From positions 268,666 through 332,665 of the forward strand of contig WGLL01000002.1 in NCBI GenBank assembly GCA_016125585.1: DNA of 64,000 nucleotides, written 5' to 3'. A program made the translations under genes and the position numbers. The notes beneath the pieces are model-generated. The model made no database searches. It saw only the letters and a program-made list of their open reading frames with translations, and had not been told where the DNA came from. Shown here in pieces: positions 16,819 to 25,697 of this stretch (its first letter is position 1; each line of letters opens with the position of its first letter). The DNA comes from Caulobacter sp. (lineage in GTDB: Bacteria; Pseudomonadota; Alphaproteobacteria; Caulobacterales; Caulobacteraceae).

Positions 16819-17445
16819 TCAGGGTTCGAGAAAGGCCTCGATGGCGGCGAAGCCGGCGGCGCCGCTGGCGGCGAGCTCCCGGGATGTGACCGCCGTGACC
16901 CCGCCCAGGGCATAGACCGGCGCCGGCGTCGCCTCGACGATGGCGGTGAAGGCGCCGACCCCCAGCGGCGCGCCGGCCGAGGGGCTGTTGCTGGCGAACA
17001 CCGGCGAGACCAGCACCGCATCGGCGCCGCCCTTCGCCGCCGCGACGGCGGCGGCCCGGTCGTGCGCCGCGGCGGTGAGAATCCAGTCGGGGCGGGCGGC
17101 GCGCCGGGCCGGCAGATCGGCCAGGCTCCGTTGCGGCAGATGCAGGCCGTCGGCCGCGATGGCCAGGGCCAGGTCCGGGTCCGCCCCGGCCAGCAGGATC
17201 AGGCCGCGCTGTCGGGTCAGGGCGCGCAGCCTGCGGCCCTGGTCGACCGCGTCATTGGCCCCGAAGGCGCGAAAGATGACCCCGACGCCGGGCGGCAGCC
17301 GCGCGACCACGGCCTCGGGATCGGGTGTGCGGGCCGGGTCGGTGAGGAACAGCAGCCGGGGCAGGCCCTTGGCCGGGCCGTGGCGGGGGGTTAAGCCTGC
17401 CGCCGCCGCCGCCAACCCTGCAAGACCCGCAAGTGACCCAGACAC
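16819..17445 (-). CDS. Thiamine phosphate synthase-like (TenI/ThiE family)
   Basis: TIM-barrel protein of about 200 residues with the ThiE/TenI pattern: RLLFLTDPARTPDPEAV at the N-terminus, GLHLPQRSL, GADAVLVSPVFASNSPSAG (phosphate-loop strand) and VYALGGVTAVTSRELAASGA at the C-terminus. The degenerate middle and lack of other thiamine genes nearby make a TenI-like or unknown role as likely as true ThiE. The ORF-track start (GTG at 17445) overlaps the divergent yggS start by 13 bases and adds an Ala/Gly-rich leader, so the real start is probably further in (a TTG lies about 30 bases later). Confidence 0.75.
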   Translation of the reverse strand: MSGSLAGLAGLAAAAAGLTPRHGPAKGLPRLLFLTDPARTPDPEAVVARLPPGVGVIFRAFGANDAVDQGRRLRALTRQRGLILLAGADPDLALAIAADGLHLPQRSLADLPARRAARPDWILTAAAHDRAAAVAAAKGGADAVLVSPVFASNSPSAGAPLGVGAFTAIVEATPAPVYALGGVTAVTSRELAASGAAGFAAIEAFLEP

Positions 17446-18128
17446 AAACCCTCTCCATCGCCGACTCCCGCCAGGCCATCCTGGAGCGGATGGCCGCCGC
17501 CGCCCGTGGCGCGCTGATGCCGCCCGGCGGCCGCGATCCGGCCGACATCACCCTTGTGGCCGTCTCCAAGCAGCAGCCGCAAGAGAAGATCGCCGCCATG
17601 CTGGATGCGGGCCAGCGGGTGTTCGGGGAAAACCGGGTGCAGGAGGCCCAGGCCCGCTGGGTCGACGGCCCCAACCGGCGCGAGGGGCTGGAGCTGCGGC
17701 TGATCGGGCCGTTGCAGAGCAACAAGGCCCGCGAGGCGGTCGCCCTGTTCGATGTGATCGAGACCCTGGACCGGGAAAAGCTGGCCGCCGCCCTGGCCGG
17801 GGCCTTCGAGCGGGAGGGGCGGACGCCGCGTCTCTATATCCAGATCAACACCGGCGAGGAGCCGCAGAAGGCCGGCGTCGCCCCTGGAGAGGCAGACGCC
17901 TTCATCGCCCGCTGCCGGGACCACTACGGCCTGGCGATCGAGGGGCTGATGTGCATCCCGCCCGAGGCCGAGGCGCCGGGCCCCCATTTCGCCCTGCTGG
18001 CCAGGATCGCGCAACGCAACGGCCTGGCCCGGCTGAGCATGGGCATGAGCGCCGATTTCGAAACCGCCATCCGTTTTGGCGCCACCAGCGTGCGGGTCGG
18101 CTCGGCGCTGTTCGGCGGCCGCGGCTGA
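17433..18128 (+). CDS. yggS: YggS-family pyridoxal 5'-phosphate binding protein
   Basis: A 231-residue PLP homeostasis protein (PLPBP/YggS), alanine racemase N-terminal fold. ITLVAVSKQQP contains the PLP lysine, followed by FGENRVQEAQARW, HxxxLQSNK-type LIGPLQSNKAREAV, YIQINTGEEPQKAGV and LSMGMSADFETAIRFGATSVRVG, the phosphate-binding end. It buffers free PLP rather than catalysing a reaction. GTG start at 17433. It overlaps the annotated start of the divergent TenI-like gene. Confidence 0.93.
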   Translation: MTQTQTLSIADSRQAILERMAAAARGALMPPGGRDPADITLVAVSKQQPQEKIAAMLDAGQRVFGENRVQEAQARWVDGPNRREGLELRLIGPLQSNKAREAVALFDVIETLDREKLAAALAGAFEREGRTPRLYIQINTGEEPQKAGVAPGEADAFIARCRDHYGLAIEGLMCIPPEAEAPGPHFALLARIAQRNGLARLSMGMSADFETAIRFGATSVRVGSALFGGRG

Positions 18129-18210
18129 CGGGGATGGAGGTGGCTGGCGGCGCGGCGGTTGAGGGGGCCAGGGGTCATCTGGCCTTCACTCTCAAATTTT
18201 ATCCGTCTCC

Positions 18211-18308
18211 TCCGGACTTGTTCCGGGGGTCCATACGCGTCCGGCGTCGGCCAGGTCGGGCGCGACCCTTCAACCGCTCGCGTCAATGGACCGCCGGAAC
18301 AGGTCCGG
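18211..18308. repeat. Inverted intergenic repeat pair in the 18129-18442 gap
   Basis: Left arm TCCGGACTTGTTCCGGGGGT (18211 on, continuing CCAT) and right arm ATGGACCGCCGGAACAGGTC (18286 on) are near-perfect reverse complements, 51 bases apart. No ORF or promoter is apparent in the rest of this 314-base gap apart from the palindrome at 18416. Confidence 0.65.
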
Positions 18309-18415
18309 CGGTGACGGGAGGGTGGGGGTGGGGACGGCCCGAGACAGCCGGGTGACCGCGCGAGGGGCGAACCTGCAAACGTCCGCGCCGCCCTCATCCG
18401 GCCGCTACGCGTCCA

Positions 18416-18440
18416 CCTTCTCCCGGCAAGCGGGAGAAGG
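18416..18440. repeat. Short perfect palindrome next to M1-fusion stop, possible terminator
   Basis: CCTTCTCCCG-gcaag-CGGGAGAAGG, a perfect 10-bp stem with no U-tract. It sits two bases from the stop codon of the leftward ABC-permease/M1 gene. It could act as a transcript 3' end stabiliser; the sequence type is dispersed in many alphaproteobacteria. Confidence 0.6.
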
Positions 18441-18442
18441 AT

Positions 18443-21400
18443 TCACCCCCCGATCTTGGCCACGTTGTCGTCGGAGTTGCGGTCGATGAGGATGTTGTAG
18501 GGATCGACCCCGACGAAGGCGGGCTTCTTGTCGACGGTGAAGGTCAGGGTCTGCCTGCCCGATTTGATCGGCCGCCGCTGCAGCACCAGCACCTTGCTCT
18601 TGTCGAAGCCCTTGTCGCCCGGCTTGGCGGTGAAGACGCCGATATCCAGCATCTCGTTCATCGGCGCCGCCGTCTCCTTGCCCTTGCCGTCGGCGTAGAG
18701 CTTCTTGGCCTCGACGGTGATGGAGACGTCGAACCTGCCGTCCTTGCGGGCGACGACCGAGCTGGAGGCGACCTTCACGTCATACAGGGTGATCCGCTCG
18801 AACAGATCGGTGATCAGGTCCTGCTTGTCGGCCGGGGCCTCGGCGCGGAACAGGGCGATCAGGTCGGTCGAGATCGGATAGGGGGCGCCCTTGAAGGCGT
18901 GCTGCTCCAGGAAGACGTGCAGGGCGTGGTTGACCTTGTCCTCGCCGATCTCCTCGGCCAGGCGGTACATGACCAGCGAGCCCTTGCGGTAGTGGATATA
19001 GCCCTGGTTCGGCTCAACGCGGCTGAGCGGCTTTTCCTCGACCGGCTGGCCGCCGCGCGACCGCAGATAGCTGTCGAGTTCGAACTTGAGGAACTTGCGG
19101 ATCTGGTCCTCGCCATAGAGCTTCTTCATCACCCTCAGGGAGGAGTACTGCGCCATGGTCTCGCTCATCAGGGTCACGCCCTCCTGGTCGGCGCCGACCA
19201 CCTGATGGGCCCACCACTGGTGGCCGATCTCATGGGCGCCGACATAGGTGACCATGTCGATCTTCTCCGGATCGCTGTAGTCGGCGATGAAGAACAGACC
19301 CTCCGACCAGGGCATGGTCCCGGCGAAGGCCTGGGCGAACTGGGCGTAGTCGGGGAACTCGATGAATCGCAGATGGTCGAACTGATAGGGGCTGAAATTG
19401 GTCTGGTAATAGTCCAGCGCCGCCTTCATCGCCGCCTTCATGCGATCGACATTCCAGGGGTGGGCCGGGTCGTAATAGACCTCCAGCTCGACCCCCTTGT
19501 AGTTTTCCCGGCTGACGGCGTAGCGCGCCGACTGGATGGAGAAGAAGGGCATCACCGGCGCCTCGGTAATGAACCGGGCCCTGCGACGCTTGCCCGTGGG
19601 CGTGTCGACGATCCGGTCGGATACCCGCTTGCCCGGCGCGATCGGCGTCTGGTCGGCGGCGGTGGTGATGGTGATGTCCGAGGTCATGAAGTCGGCGTCG
19701 TGGCGCAGGTAGTTGAACTGCCGTGACGGGACGTCGCCCAGTTTGGCGATCGGCTGATCGGGATTGAGGCCGTACTTGCGACGCTTGGCCCGGTCCTGCA
19801 GCCCGTCGCCGGGCCAGATGCCCAGGGCCGGGGCGAACTCGGCGGAATTGATGAAGGTGCCGTTGTCGACGATGCGCCTTTCGTTGCCGCTGTTCTTGAA
19901 GCCCTTCTGCGACCGCTCGGTGATGAAACTCATCGTCCGCACCTCGCCCGGCGCCATCGGGGTGTCGAAGGTGAAGATGCGATAGTTGAAGCGGTCCAGC
20001 GTCTCCTTGGGCCGGGCGCCCTGGATCGACAGGCCCTTGACCTTGAGATCGCGGTCAAAGCGGACATGGACCTCGCGCAGCGGCTGGTCGGTCATGTTCT
20101 TCAGCACATAGTCGCCGGTGACCACCATGCTGGGCTGGTGCGGCCGCAGATCGACGTCCAGCTTCATCGACTGGATCTTGGGCTGCGGCACCTTGTCGTA
20201 GTGGCGCTGGACGATCAGCACCTTCTCGTAGTCGGCCTGCCATTTCTCGTTGTCGATGGTGTTGCGGTAGTCGTTCCAGACGTTGGTGTTGAGGAAGATC
20301 CAGCCTCCGACCGCGGCGGTGGCCAGGAGGGTGATCCCGAACAACAGGCCGGCGCGGCTGTTGAGCCGGTGCGGCAGGCGGCGCAGCCGGGGCCACAGCC
20401 GCTGCTCGGCGCCGCGCCGCCAAAGGCCCCAGGAGAGCACCAGCAGCAGCAGGGCGAACAGGGACCAGTAGGTCCGGGCGATCCAGGCCCCGATCCAGAA
20501 CTTGCCCAGGCCATTGATATCCGACATCGGCGTGCCGAAGCCGCCGTCGTTGGGAATGGACGCGTAGTTGTAGAGAATGTGGTCGAAGCCGAGATTGCCC
20601 AGCGTCAGGGTGGTGATCAGATAGATCACCATCAGCCCCCAGCCGACGAACTTGTGGGGACTGATCGCCTGGATGAAGACCGCCAGCGCCGCCATCAGTA
20701 TGCAGTCGACGGTCTGCGGCAGGACGTACCACAGCAGCCATTTGCCAAGCTCGTAGTGGGGATAGCCCTTGAAGGTCTGGATCAGGATCGCCGCGACCAT
20801 GCTGATCAGCAGGGTCGAGATCAGCACCAGGGAAATGGCCAGGGTCTTGGGGGCGACGAAGGCCCAGTCGGGCACCGGCGAGGCGTCGATGATCTCGTGG
20901 GTCTTCTTTTCGCGCTCCCGCCAGACCAGCTCACCGGCGTAGTAGACGGCGATGATCGTCGGGATGATGGAGAAACTGCCCAGCAGCGCCGGAATCAGGA
21001 CCCGGGTCAGCGGATAGATGGCGCCGCCGTAGCCGGTGTCGTCGGTCGCGCCCCACAGGCCGCCCAGGGCGTTGAACAGGCCGATGGCCAGAAGCACCAG
21101 ATAGGCCGGGCTGCCGAACACCTGGCCCATGTCGAGCCGGGTGCGCTTCATCAGCTGCGCCCAGGCCGTGCTCCAGCCGAACGACGGTTTCGGCAGGGCC
21201 TGGAGGGCCAGGGACGGGCGCTCGCCCGACGGTGTGACCGCCGCCGCCGCGGCCAGCCTGGCCTGGCGCGCCCGCTTGCCCGAAAGTTTGCCCGGGGTGA
21301 ACCGGAACAGCAGCATCGGCAGGCTCAGCACCACCGCCGACAGGGCCAAGGCATAGACGCGGTTGAACAGGATGACGCCGTCGAGGGCCGGGACCAGGGT

Positions 21401-22084
21401 GTTCCGGTCGGCCGCTGTCCAGTATTTGGTCGTCAGGAAGAAGGCGCCGAAGCCCATCGGCTCCCAGTGGGCGGCGATCTCGCGCAGTTCGGGCTTGCGC
21501 GTCAGGATGTTGCTGACGGTCCAGATCACCAGGAAGGCGATCACCCCGACATAGGTCCACATCATCGACCGGGTTGTGGTGGCCAGGACGAAGAACAGCG
21601 CAGAGGTCAGCAGGATGTTGGGCAGGGCGATGACGAAGTAACTGAACAGGAAGGGTTCCAGCGTCAGCGGCCCCAGGGTTTCCTTGTCCACCCAAGGCAT
21701 GACGCTGCCGATGACGATGCCCAGCGGCACCGCCAGGAAGGCCAGGGACGCGGCCAGGAAGGCGCCAGTGAAGCGGCCGTAGAGATAGTCGAACCGCCGG
21801 ATCGAGGTGGATCGCAGGATGCCGCCAAAGCCGGTCTCGTCATCGCGGACGATAACGTTGGCCACGAAGGCCGTGGACACGAACATGAAGAACAGCGTCC
21901 AGATCAGATGGGTCTGGGCGATGGCGAAGGGCGCGTTCTTGTGAATCGCGCCGCCGCCGCCGATCTGGATCTGGTCGATCACCACGGACCCGAAAGTCAG
22001 CAGAAAAAAGATGGCCGCGGCGACCCAGAACACCGGGTTCTTGACCTGATAGCGGAACTCGAAGCTGGCGATCTTGAGGAACAT
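18443..22084 (-). CDS. ABC transporter permease fused to M1-family aminopeptidase
   Basis: 1213 residues. The N-terminal half (to about residue 600) holds two ABC-2-like membrane blocks of roughly six helices each, starting MFLKIASFEFRYQVKNPVFW. The C-terminal half is an M1 metallopeptidase with the zinc motif HEIGHQWWAHQ near residue 948 and the third ligand glutamate in TLMSETMAQYSSLRVMKKLY. The peptidase is probably on the periplasmic face. The gene follows its ATPase partner by 11 bases. This fusion recurs in proteobacteria; the substrate is unknown, perhaps a peptide that is exported and trimmed. Confidence 0.93.
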   Translation of the reverse strand: MFLKIASFEFRYQVKNPVFWVAAAIFFLLTFGSVVIDQIQIGGGGAIHKNAPFAIAQTHLIWTLFFMFVSTAFVANVIVRDDETGFGGILRSTSIRRFDYLYGRFTGAFLAASLAFLAVPLGIVIGSVMPWVDKETLGPLTLEPFLFSYFVIALPNILLTSALFFVLATTTRSMMWTYVGVIAFLVIWTVSNILTRKPELREIAAHWEPMGFGAFFLTTKYWTAADRNTLVPALDGVILFNRVYALALSAVVLSLPMLLFRFTPGKLSGKRARQARLAAAAAVTPSGERPSLALQALPKPSFGWSTAWAQLMKRTRLDMGQVFGSPAYLVLLAIGLFNALGGLWGATDDTGYGGAIYPLTRVLIPALLGSFSIIPTIIAVYYAGELVWREREKKTHEIIDASPVPDWAFVAPKTLAISLVLISTLLISMVAAILIQTFKGYPHYELGKWLLWYVLPQTVDCILMAALAVFIQAISPHKFVGWGLMVIYLITTLTLGNLGFDHILYNYASIPNDGGFGTPMSDINGLGKFWIGAWIARTYWSLFALLLLVLSWGLWRRGAEQRLWPRLRRLPHRLNSRAGLLFGITLLATAAVGGWIFLNTNVWNDYRNTIDNEKWQADYEKVLIVQRHYDKVPQPKIQSMKLDVDLRPHQPSMVVTGDYVLKNMTDQPLREVHVRFDRDLKVKGLSIQGARPKETLDRFNYRIFTFDTPMAPGEVRTMSFITERSQKGFKNSGNERRIVDNGTFINSAEFAPALGIWPGDGLQDRAKRRKYGLNPDQPIAKLGDVPSRQFNYLRHDADFMTSDITITTAADQTPIAPGKRVSDRIVDTPTGKRRRARFITEAPVMPFFSIQSARYAVSRENYKGVELEVYYDPAHPWNVDRMKAAMKAALDYYQTNFSPYQFDHLRFIEFPDYAQFAQAFAGTMPWSEGLFFIADYSDPEKIDMVTYVGAHEIGHQWWAHQVVGADQEGVTLMSETMAQYSSLRVMKKLYGEDQIRKFLKFELDSYLRSRGGQPVEEKPLSRVEPNQGYIHYRKGSLVMYRLAEEIGEDKVNHALHVFLEQHAFKGAPYPISTDLIALFRAEAPADKQDLITDLFERITLYDVKVASSSVVARKDGRFDVSITVEAKKLYADGKGKETAAPMNEMLDIGVFTAKPGDKGFDKSKVLVLQRRPIKSGRQTLTFTVDKKPAFVGVDPYNILIDRNSDDNVAKIGG

Positions 22085-22095
22085 GACCCGGATCC

Positions 22096-22971
22096 TCAGG
22101 CGGCGCGGGCGGCGTGGAGGGTCGAGAAGTAGACGTCTTCCAGACCGCCCTCGACCGGCGTGAAGCCGTCGCCGGGATCGCCGTCGGACTCGATGTGAAC
22201 CACCGTCCGGCCGGTGAACAGGCGGGTGTGGATGACCGTGTAGCGCTTGCGGAGGGCCTCAAGTTCGGACTTGTCGACCGTCTTCTTCCAGATGCGGCCC
22301 TTCAGCTGGGCCACCAGCTCCAGCGGCGCGCCCTGTTTGACGATCCGGCCCTGGCAGATGATGGCCATGGCCGGGCAGAGGTCGGAGACGTCCTCGACGA
22401 TGTGGGTCGAGAGGATGACCACCACATTCTCGCCGATCTCGGCCAGCAGGTTGAGGAAGCGGTTGCGTTCCTCGGGGTCGAGGCCGGCGGTGGGTTCGTC
22501 GACGATGATCAGGGCCGGATCGCCGATCAGGGCCTGGGCGATGCCGAACCGCTGGCGCATGCCGCCGGAAAACCCGGCCAGGGCGCGCTTGCGGACATCC
22601 CAGAGGTTGGTCTGGTTGAGCAGATATTCGACGGTCTCGCGCCGCTCCTTGCCGTTGGAGACGCCCTTCAGCACCGCCATGTGGTCGAGCATGTCGTAGG
22701 CCGAGACCCGGGGGTAGACGCCGAAGTCCTGCGGCAGGTAACCGAGCACCTTGCGCAGGTCCTCGGGATCCTTCAGCACATCGATGTCGCCGAACCGGAC
22801 ATGGCCGCTGGTGGGGGCCTGCAGGGTGGCGATGGTTCGCATCAGGGTCGATTTGCCGGCCCCGTTGGGCCCGAGCAGGCCGTACATGCCCTTGGGCACG
22901 ATCAGGCTGACCTCATCCAGCGCCTTGGCGCCGTTCGGATAGATGTGCGTCAGGTTCTCGACGATGAGCAT
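22096..22971 (-). CDS. ABC transporter ATP-binding protein
   Basis: A 291-residue ABC-2-type nucleotide-binding subunit: Walker A LLGPNGAGKSTLMRTI, Q-loop LPQDFGVYPRVSAYD, signature FSGGMRQRFGIAQAL, Walker B ALIIVDEPTAGLDPEERN and H-loop VVILSTHIVEDV. A C-terminal extension of about 80 residues follows. The start is the ATG at 22971 (GGTGGAG upstream), not the longer ORF-track form. First gene of an operon with the permease/M1 fusion. Confidence 0.93.
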   Translation of the reverse strand: MLIVENLTHIYPNGAKALDEVSLIVPKGMYGLLGPNGAGKSTLMRTIATLQAPTSGHVRFGDIDVLKDPEDLRKVLGYLPQDFGVYPRVSAYDMLDHMAVLKGVSNGKERRETVEYLLNQTNLWDVRKRALAGFSGGMRQRFGIAQALIGDPALIIVDEPTAGLDPEERNRFLNLLAEIGENVVVILSTHIVEDVSDLCPAMAIICQGRIVKQGAPLELVAQLKGRIWKKTVDKSELEALRKRYTVIHTRLFTGRTVVHIESDGDPGDGFTPVEGGLEDVYFSTLHAARAA

Positions 22972-23133
22972 GGCGGCTCCACCCCTTGAAAAAATCCCGC
23001 AAGGCCCGAAGGCCCCAACTCCCCGGTCGCCAGTCTTGGCCGGGCGGCGATCCCGGGGCAAGTGAAACAACGGTAAGGGGAATGTCGCGCGAACGCGGTG
23101 CGGCGTCAGATCGCCGCCCGGGGTGTAACAATC

Positions 23134-23164
23134 TTGAACGAATTTCCCAACGGCGCATTATGAT
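23134..23164 (+). promoter_or_regulatory. Possible sigma-70 promoter for the HTH-like protein gene
   Basis: TTGAAC (23134-23139), 19-base spacer, TATGAT (23159-23164) in a locally AT-richer stretch. The spacer is long, so support is moderate. Confidence 0.35.
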
Positions 23165-23259
23165 ATCCGGGATCACCGGGCCGTTCAGTAGGGAGGCGCG
23201 CCGGGAGATGCTTGTTTGTCTCCGGAGTTGCGTTCCTTGCGTCTGTGTCGCTCGCGTTG

Positions 23260-24192
23260 ATGTCCGCTTCCGCATCACACTTCATGCCCCGCGGAGACGC
23301 CGCCGGAGCCGATCGGGGCTTCGAACGGTTCAAGTCTCTCGTGCTCGAGGTCGCCACCCAGCCGGCGCTGGACGCGGTGATCGCCCATCCCGAGTTTCCG
23401 CGGGTCGCCCTGGCGATGGTCGAGGGCTGGGGACCCCACAACGAGGATGACGCGGGCATGACCCGCACCCTGCGGGACGTCGGCCACTATATGGCCGGTG
23501 TCTGGAGCCTGGCCCTGTCGGGCTCGGCAGAGCGCCTGAGCCATGTCAGCCTGACCCGATTGTTCGAGCCCCTCGGCCTGGGCAGCCGCACCCGGGCCCA
23601 TGCCCTGATCGCCTATTTCCGCACCCGGGGCATGATCCGCCCGATCGAGAGCCGGGGCGACGGGCGGTTGCGAAACTACGAGGCGGCGCCGGCGCTCAGG
23701 CAGCTGTTTCACAACCGCTTCCGGCGGGAACTGACCACGGCCGCGCCGCTGATCGCCGGGGCGGACGCCATCCTGGCCCGATGGGACGAGCCGGGCCTGT
23801 TCGAGGCCTTCATGGTCGCCAACGGCCAGTTCATGGTCGGCAGCTATCTCAACTTCGACCGCGAGGCGGCCAATCTCGACGTCTTCGCCCAGCGTCATGC
23901 CGGCCTGACCGTCCTTGGGCAGATCATCGCGGCGGCCCCGCGAACCGGCGTGTTCCCGCCCGATGGGCCGGTGGCCATCAATCTGCGGGACATCGCCCGT
24001 CGCTCGGGCGTGTCGCGGGCCCAGGCGCGAAACGTCATCCGGGCAGGGGAAAAGGCCGGATTCCTGACGACGCGGGAGGAGGGATGGGTGGACTTGTCGC
24101 CCGACCTTCGCCACCAGCTCGTCTATCTGCTGGCGGCCTATGTCCTCAGCCTGACCTGGTGCGCCAACCAGGCGATGGGCGAGACCGTCTGA
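23260..24192 (+). CDS. Uncharacterised protein with two winged-helix-like segments
   Basis: Roughly 310 residues, soluble. I do not recognise a named family. Two stretches look like DNA-binding helices: SHVSLTRLFEPLGLGSRTRA followed by YFRTRGMIRPIESRGDGR (a winged-helix wing pattern), and INLRDIARRSGVSRAQARNV followed by AGEKAGFLTTREEGWVDLSP. This suggests a transcription regulator with duplicated wHTH domains around a helical core. The start is unsure: TTG at 23212 has GGGAG just upstream but weak coding composition; ATG at 23260 or 23284 fits codon use better. Confidence 0.7.
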   Translation: MSASASHFMPRGDAAGADRGFERFKSLVLEVATQPALDAVIAHPEFPRVALAMVEGWGPHNEDDAGMTRTLRDVGHYMAGVWSLALSGSAERLSHVSLTRLFEPLGLGSRTRAHALIAYFRTRGMIRPIESRGDGRLRNYEAAPALRQLFHNRFRRELTTAAPLIAGADAILARWDEPGLFEAFMVANGQFMVGSYLNFDREAANLDVFAQRHAGLTVLGQIIAAAPRTGVFPPDGPVAINLRDIARRSGVSRAQARNVIRAGEKAGFLTTREEGWVDLSPDLRHQLVYLLAAYVLSLTWCANQAMGETV

Positions 24193-24310
24193 GGCCCGAC
24201 CGGGCCCTGTTTGTCGCCCGGGTCTCTGAAATGTGACCCGGGTCCCGGGATATGCGGCGGCGCTGATGCGTTTCGCTCGGGACCAACCACACAAACAGGA
24301 CACCTGAGAC

Positions 24311-24487
24311 ATGCTCAAATGGGCCCTTATTCTCGCCGTCGTGGCGATCATCGCCGGGGTGCTCGGCTTTGGCGGCATCGCCGGCGCCGCCGCCGGGATC
24401 GCCAAGCTCCTGTTCGGCCTGTTCGTCATCGGCTTCCTGATCGTCCTGGCCCTCGGCATCTTCGGGGCCAAGAAACTGACCAGCTGA
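24311..24487 (+). CDS. DUF1328 small membrane protein (second copy)
   Basis: 58 residues, absent from the ORF track, starting [20 protein letters not shown] with two hydrophobic segments around a Gly/Ala-rich turn and ending KKLTS. It is clearly paralogous to the protein at 1911-2081. No exact SigT promoter was found upstream (best is a poor GGGAT-N17-CGTT), so its control may differ. Confidence 0.88.
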   Translation: MLKWALILAVVAIIAGVLGFGGIAGAAAGIAKLLFGLFVIGFLIVLALGIFGAKKLTS

Positions 24488-24585
24488 CGCGGGTCGTTCC
24501 GGCGCCGGGCGGGCGGTCTAAACCAAGGCGAAAGGCTTGAGGCGTATGACAGCCTCCAAGTTGAGACGTCCGAAAGCGCCCGCCC

Positions 24586-25665
24586 GTGCAGATCGACATT
24601 GTCCGCCCCGATGAACTGACAGCCGCCCAGGTCGAACACTGGGCGGGACTGCAGGGCGGCGATACGCGGCTGCACAGCCCCTTCCTGTCGCCCGGCTGGG
24701 CGCGGGCGGTGGCGGCGGCCCAGGGCTCCCGGGCCAACGTCAAGGTCGCCCTGCTGCACGAGGGGGGCGAGGCCCGGGGGTTCATGGCCGTCAAGGCCGG
24801 GTTGCTGACCGCCATGCCGGTCGGGGCGCCGATGTGCGACTACCAGGGCCTGGTGGCCGAGCCGGGAACTCCGTTCGATGCGGTGCACATGGTTCAGGCG
24901 CTGGGCGTCGGCCGGTTCGACTTCTGCCACATGCTGGAAGGCCAGAGCGGCTTCGAGGCCCACCTCAAGGGCGCCCAGCCCTCCTTCGCCATCGACATGC
25001 CCGAGGGCTACGAAGCCTATGCCCAGGCCCGGCGCGCCGCCGGCGTCACCGCCCTGAAGGACACCGACAAGAAGCGCCGCAAGATGGAGCGCGAGGCCGG
25101 CACGCCCGTTTTCGCCGCCTTCTCCCGCTCGCGGGCCGACTTCGACCAACTGATCGCTTGGAAGCGGGCGCAGTGGAAGGCCACCGGCCAGACCGACGTG
25201 CTGGCCGCCGGCTGGACCTCGAAACTGGTGCGCGACCTGTTCCAGAGCCGCGACCCGGATTTCGGCGGCGTCCTGTTCACCCTCCATGTCGGCGAAAAGC
25301 TGGTCGCGGCCCAGTTCAACCTGAGGGCTCACGGGGCGATCAACAGCTGGCTGATCGGCCATGACCCGGCCTTCGAGCGCTGGAGCCCGGGGATGATCCT
25401 GTTCCAGGATATCCTGCGCTGGATGGATTCCTCGCCCTACTGGCGGCTGGACCTGGGCGCCGGCGACTACCGCTTCAAGCGCGAGCTGGCCAACGTCGTG
25501 ACCCCGGTCTCCCACGGCTTCGTCGGCGACGCCTCTCCGGCCGCCCTGATGCGCGGCGCCGCCTATGCCCTGCGCCAGGCGGCCGAGTCCCTGCCGCTGG
25601 GCCCGGTGTCGGCGCTGCCCGGCAAGGCCATGCGGCGGCTTGACCTGATCCGCGGATTGCGGTGA
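24586..25665 (+). CDS. FemAB/GNAT-like acyltransferase (CelD/HfsK type)
   Basis: A 359-residue protein with a double GNAT-like fold. The C-terminal acetyltransferase domain (BcsL/CelD type) covers about 155-300, with LIAWKRAQWKATGQTDVL and the characteristic WSPGMILFQDILRWM and RLDLGAGDYRFKRELAN. Such proteins acylate sugars or join amino acids to polymers; Caulobacter HfsK, a holdfast polysaccharide factor, belongs to this group, but no holdfast genes are near. GTG start at 24586. Its stop overlaps the upstream start option of the next gene (GTGA). Confidence 0.85.
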   Translation: MQIDIVRPDELTAAQVEHWAGLQGGDTRLHSPFLSPGWARAVAAAQGSRANVKVALLHEGGEARGFMAVKAGLLTAMPVGAPMCDYQGLVAEPGTPFDAVHMVQALGVGRFDFCHMLEGQSGFEAHLKGAQPSFAIDMPEGYEAYAQARRAAGVTALKDTDKKRRKMEREAGTPVFAAFSRSRADFDQLIAWKRAQWKATGQTDVLAAGWTSKLVRDLFQSRDPDFGGVLFTLHVGEKLVAAQFNLRAHGAINSWLIGHDPAFERWSPGMILFQDILRWMDSSPYWRLDLGAGDYRFKRELANVVTPVSHGFVGDASPAALMRGAAYALRQAAESLPLGPVSALPGKAMRRLDLIRGLR

Positions 25666-25697
25666 AGCCTGCGGGCTCCCACAGGCCCAGGCTTTCC

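Noticed and set aside
14733-17021. Minus-strand ORF of 762 codons
   Set aside because: Antisense of phaZ and the YgjP-type gene; no domain.
20066-22132. Plus-strand ORF of 688 codons
   Set aside because: Antisense of the ABC permease/M1 fusion.
24240-24310. SigT promoter upstream of the second DUF1328 gene
   Set aside because: Only a GGGAT-N17-CGTT match is present, too far from consensus.
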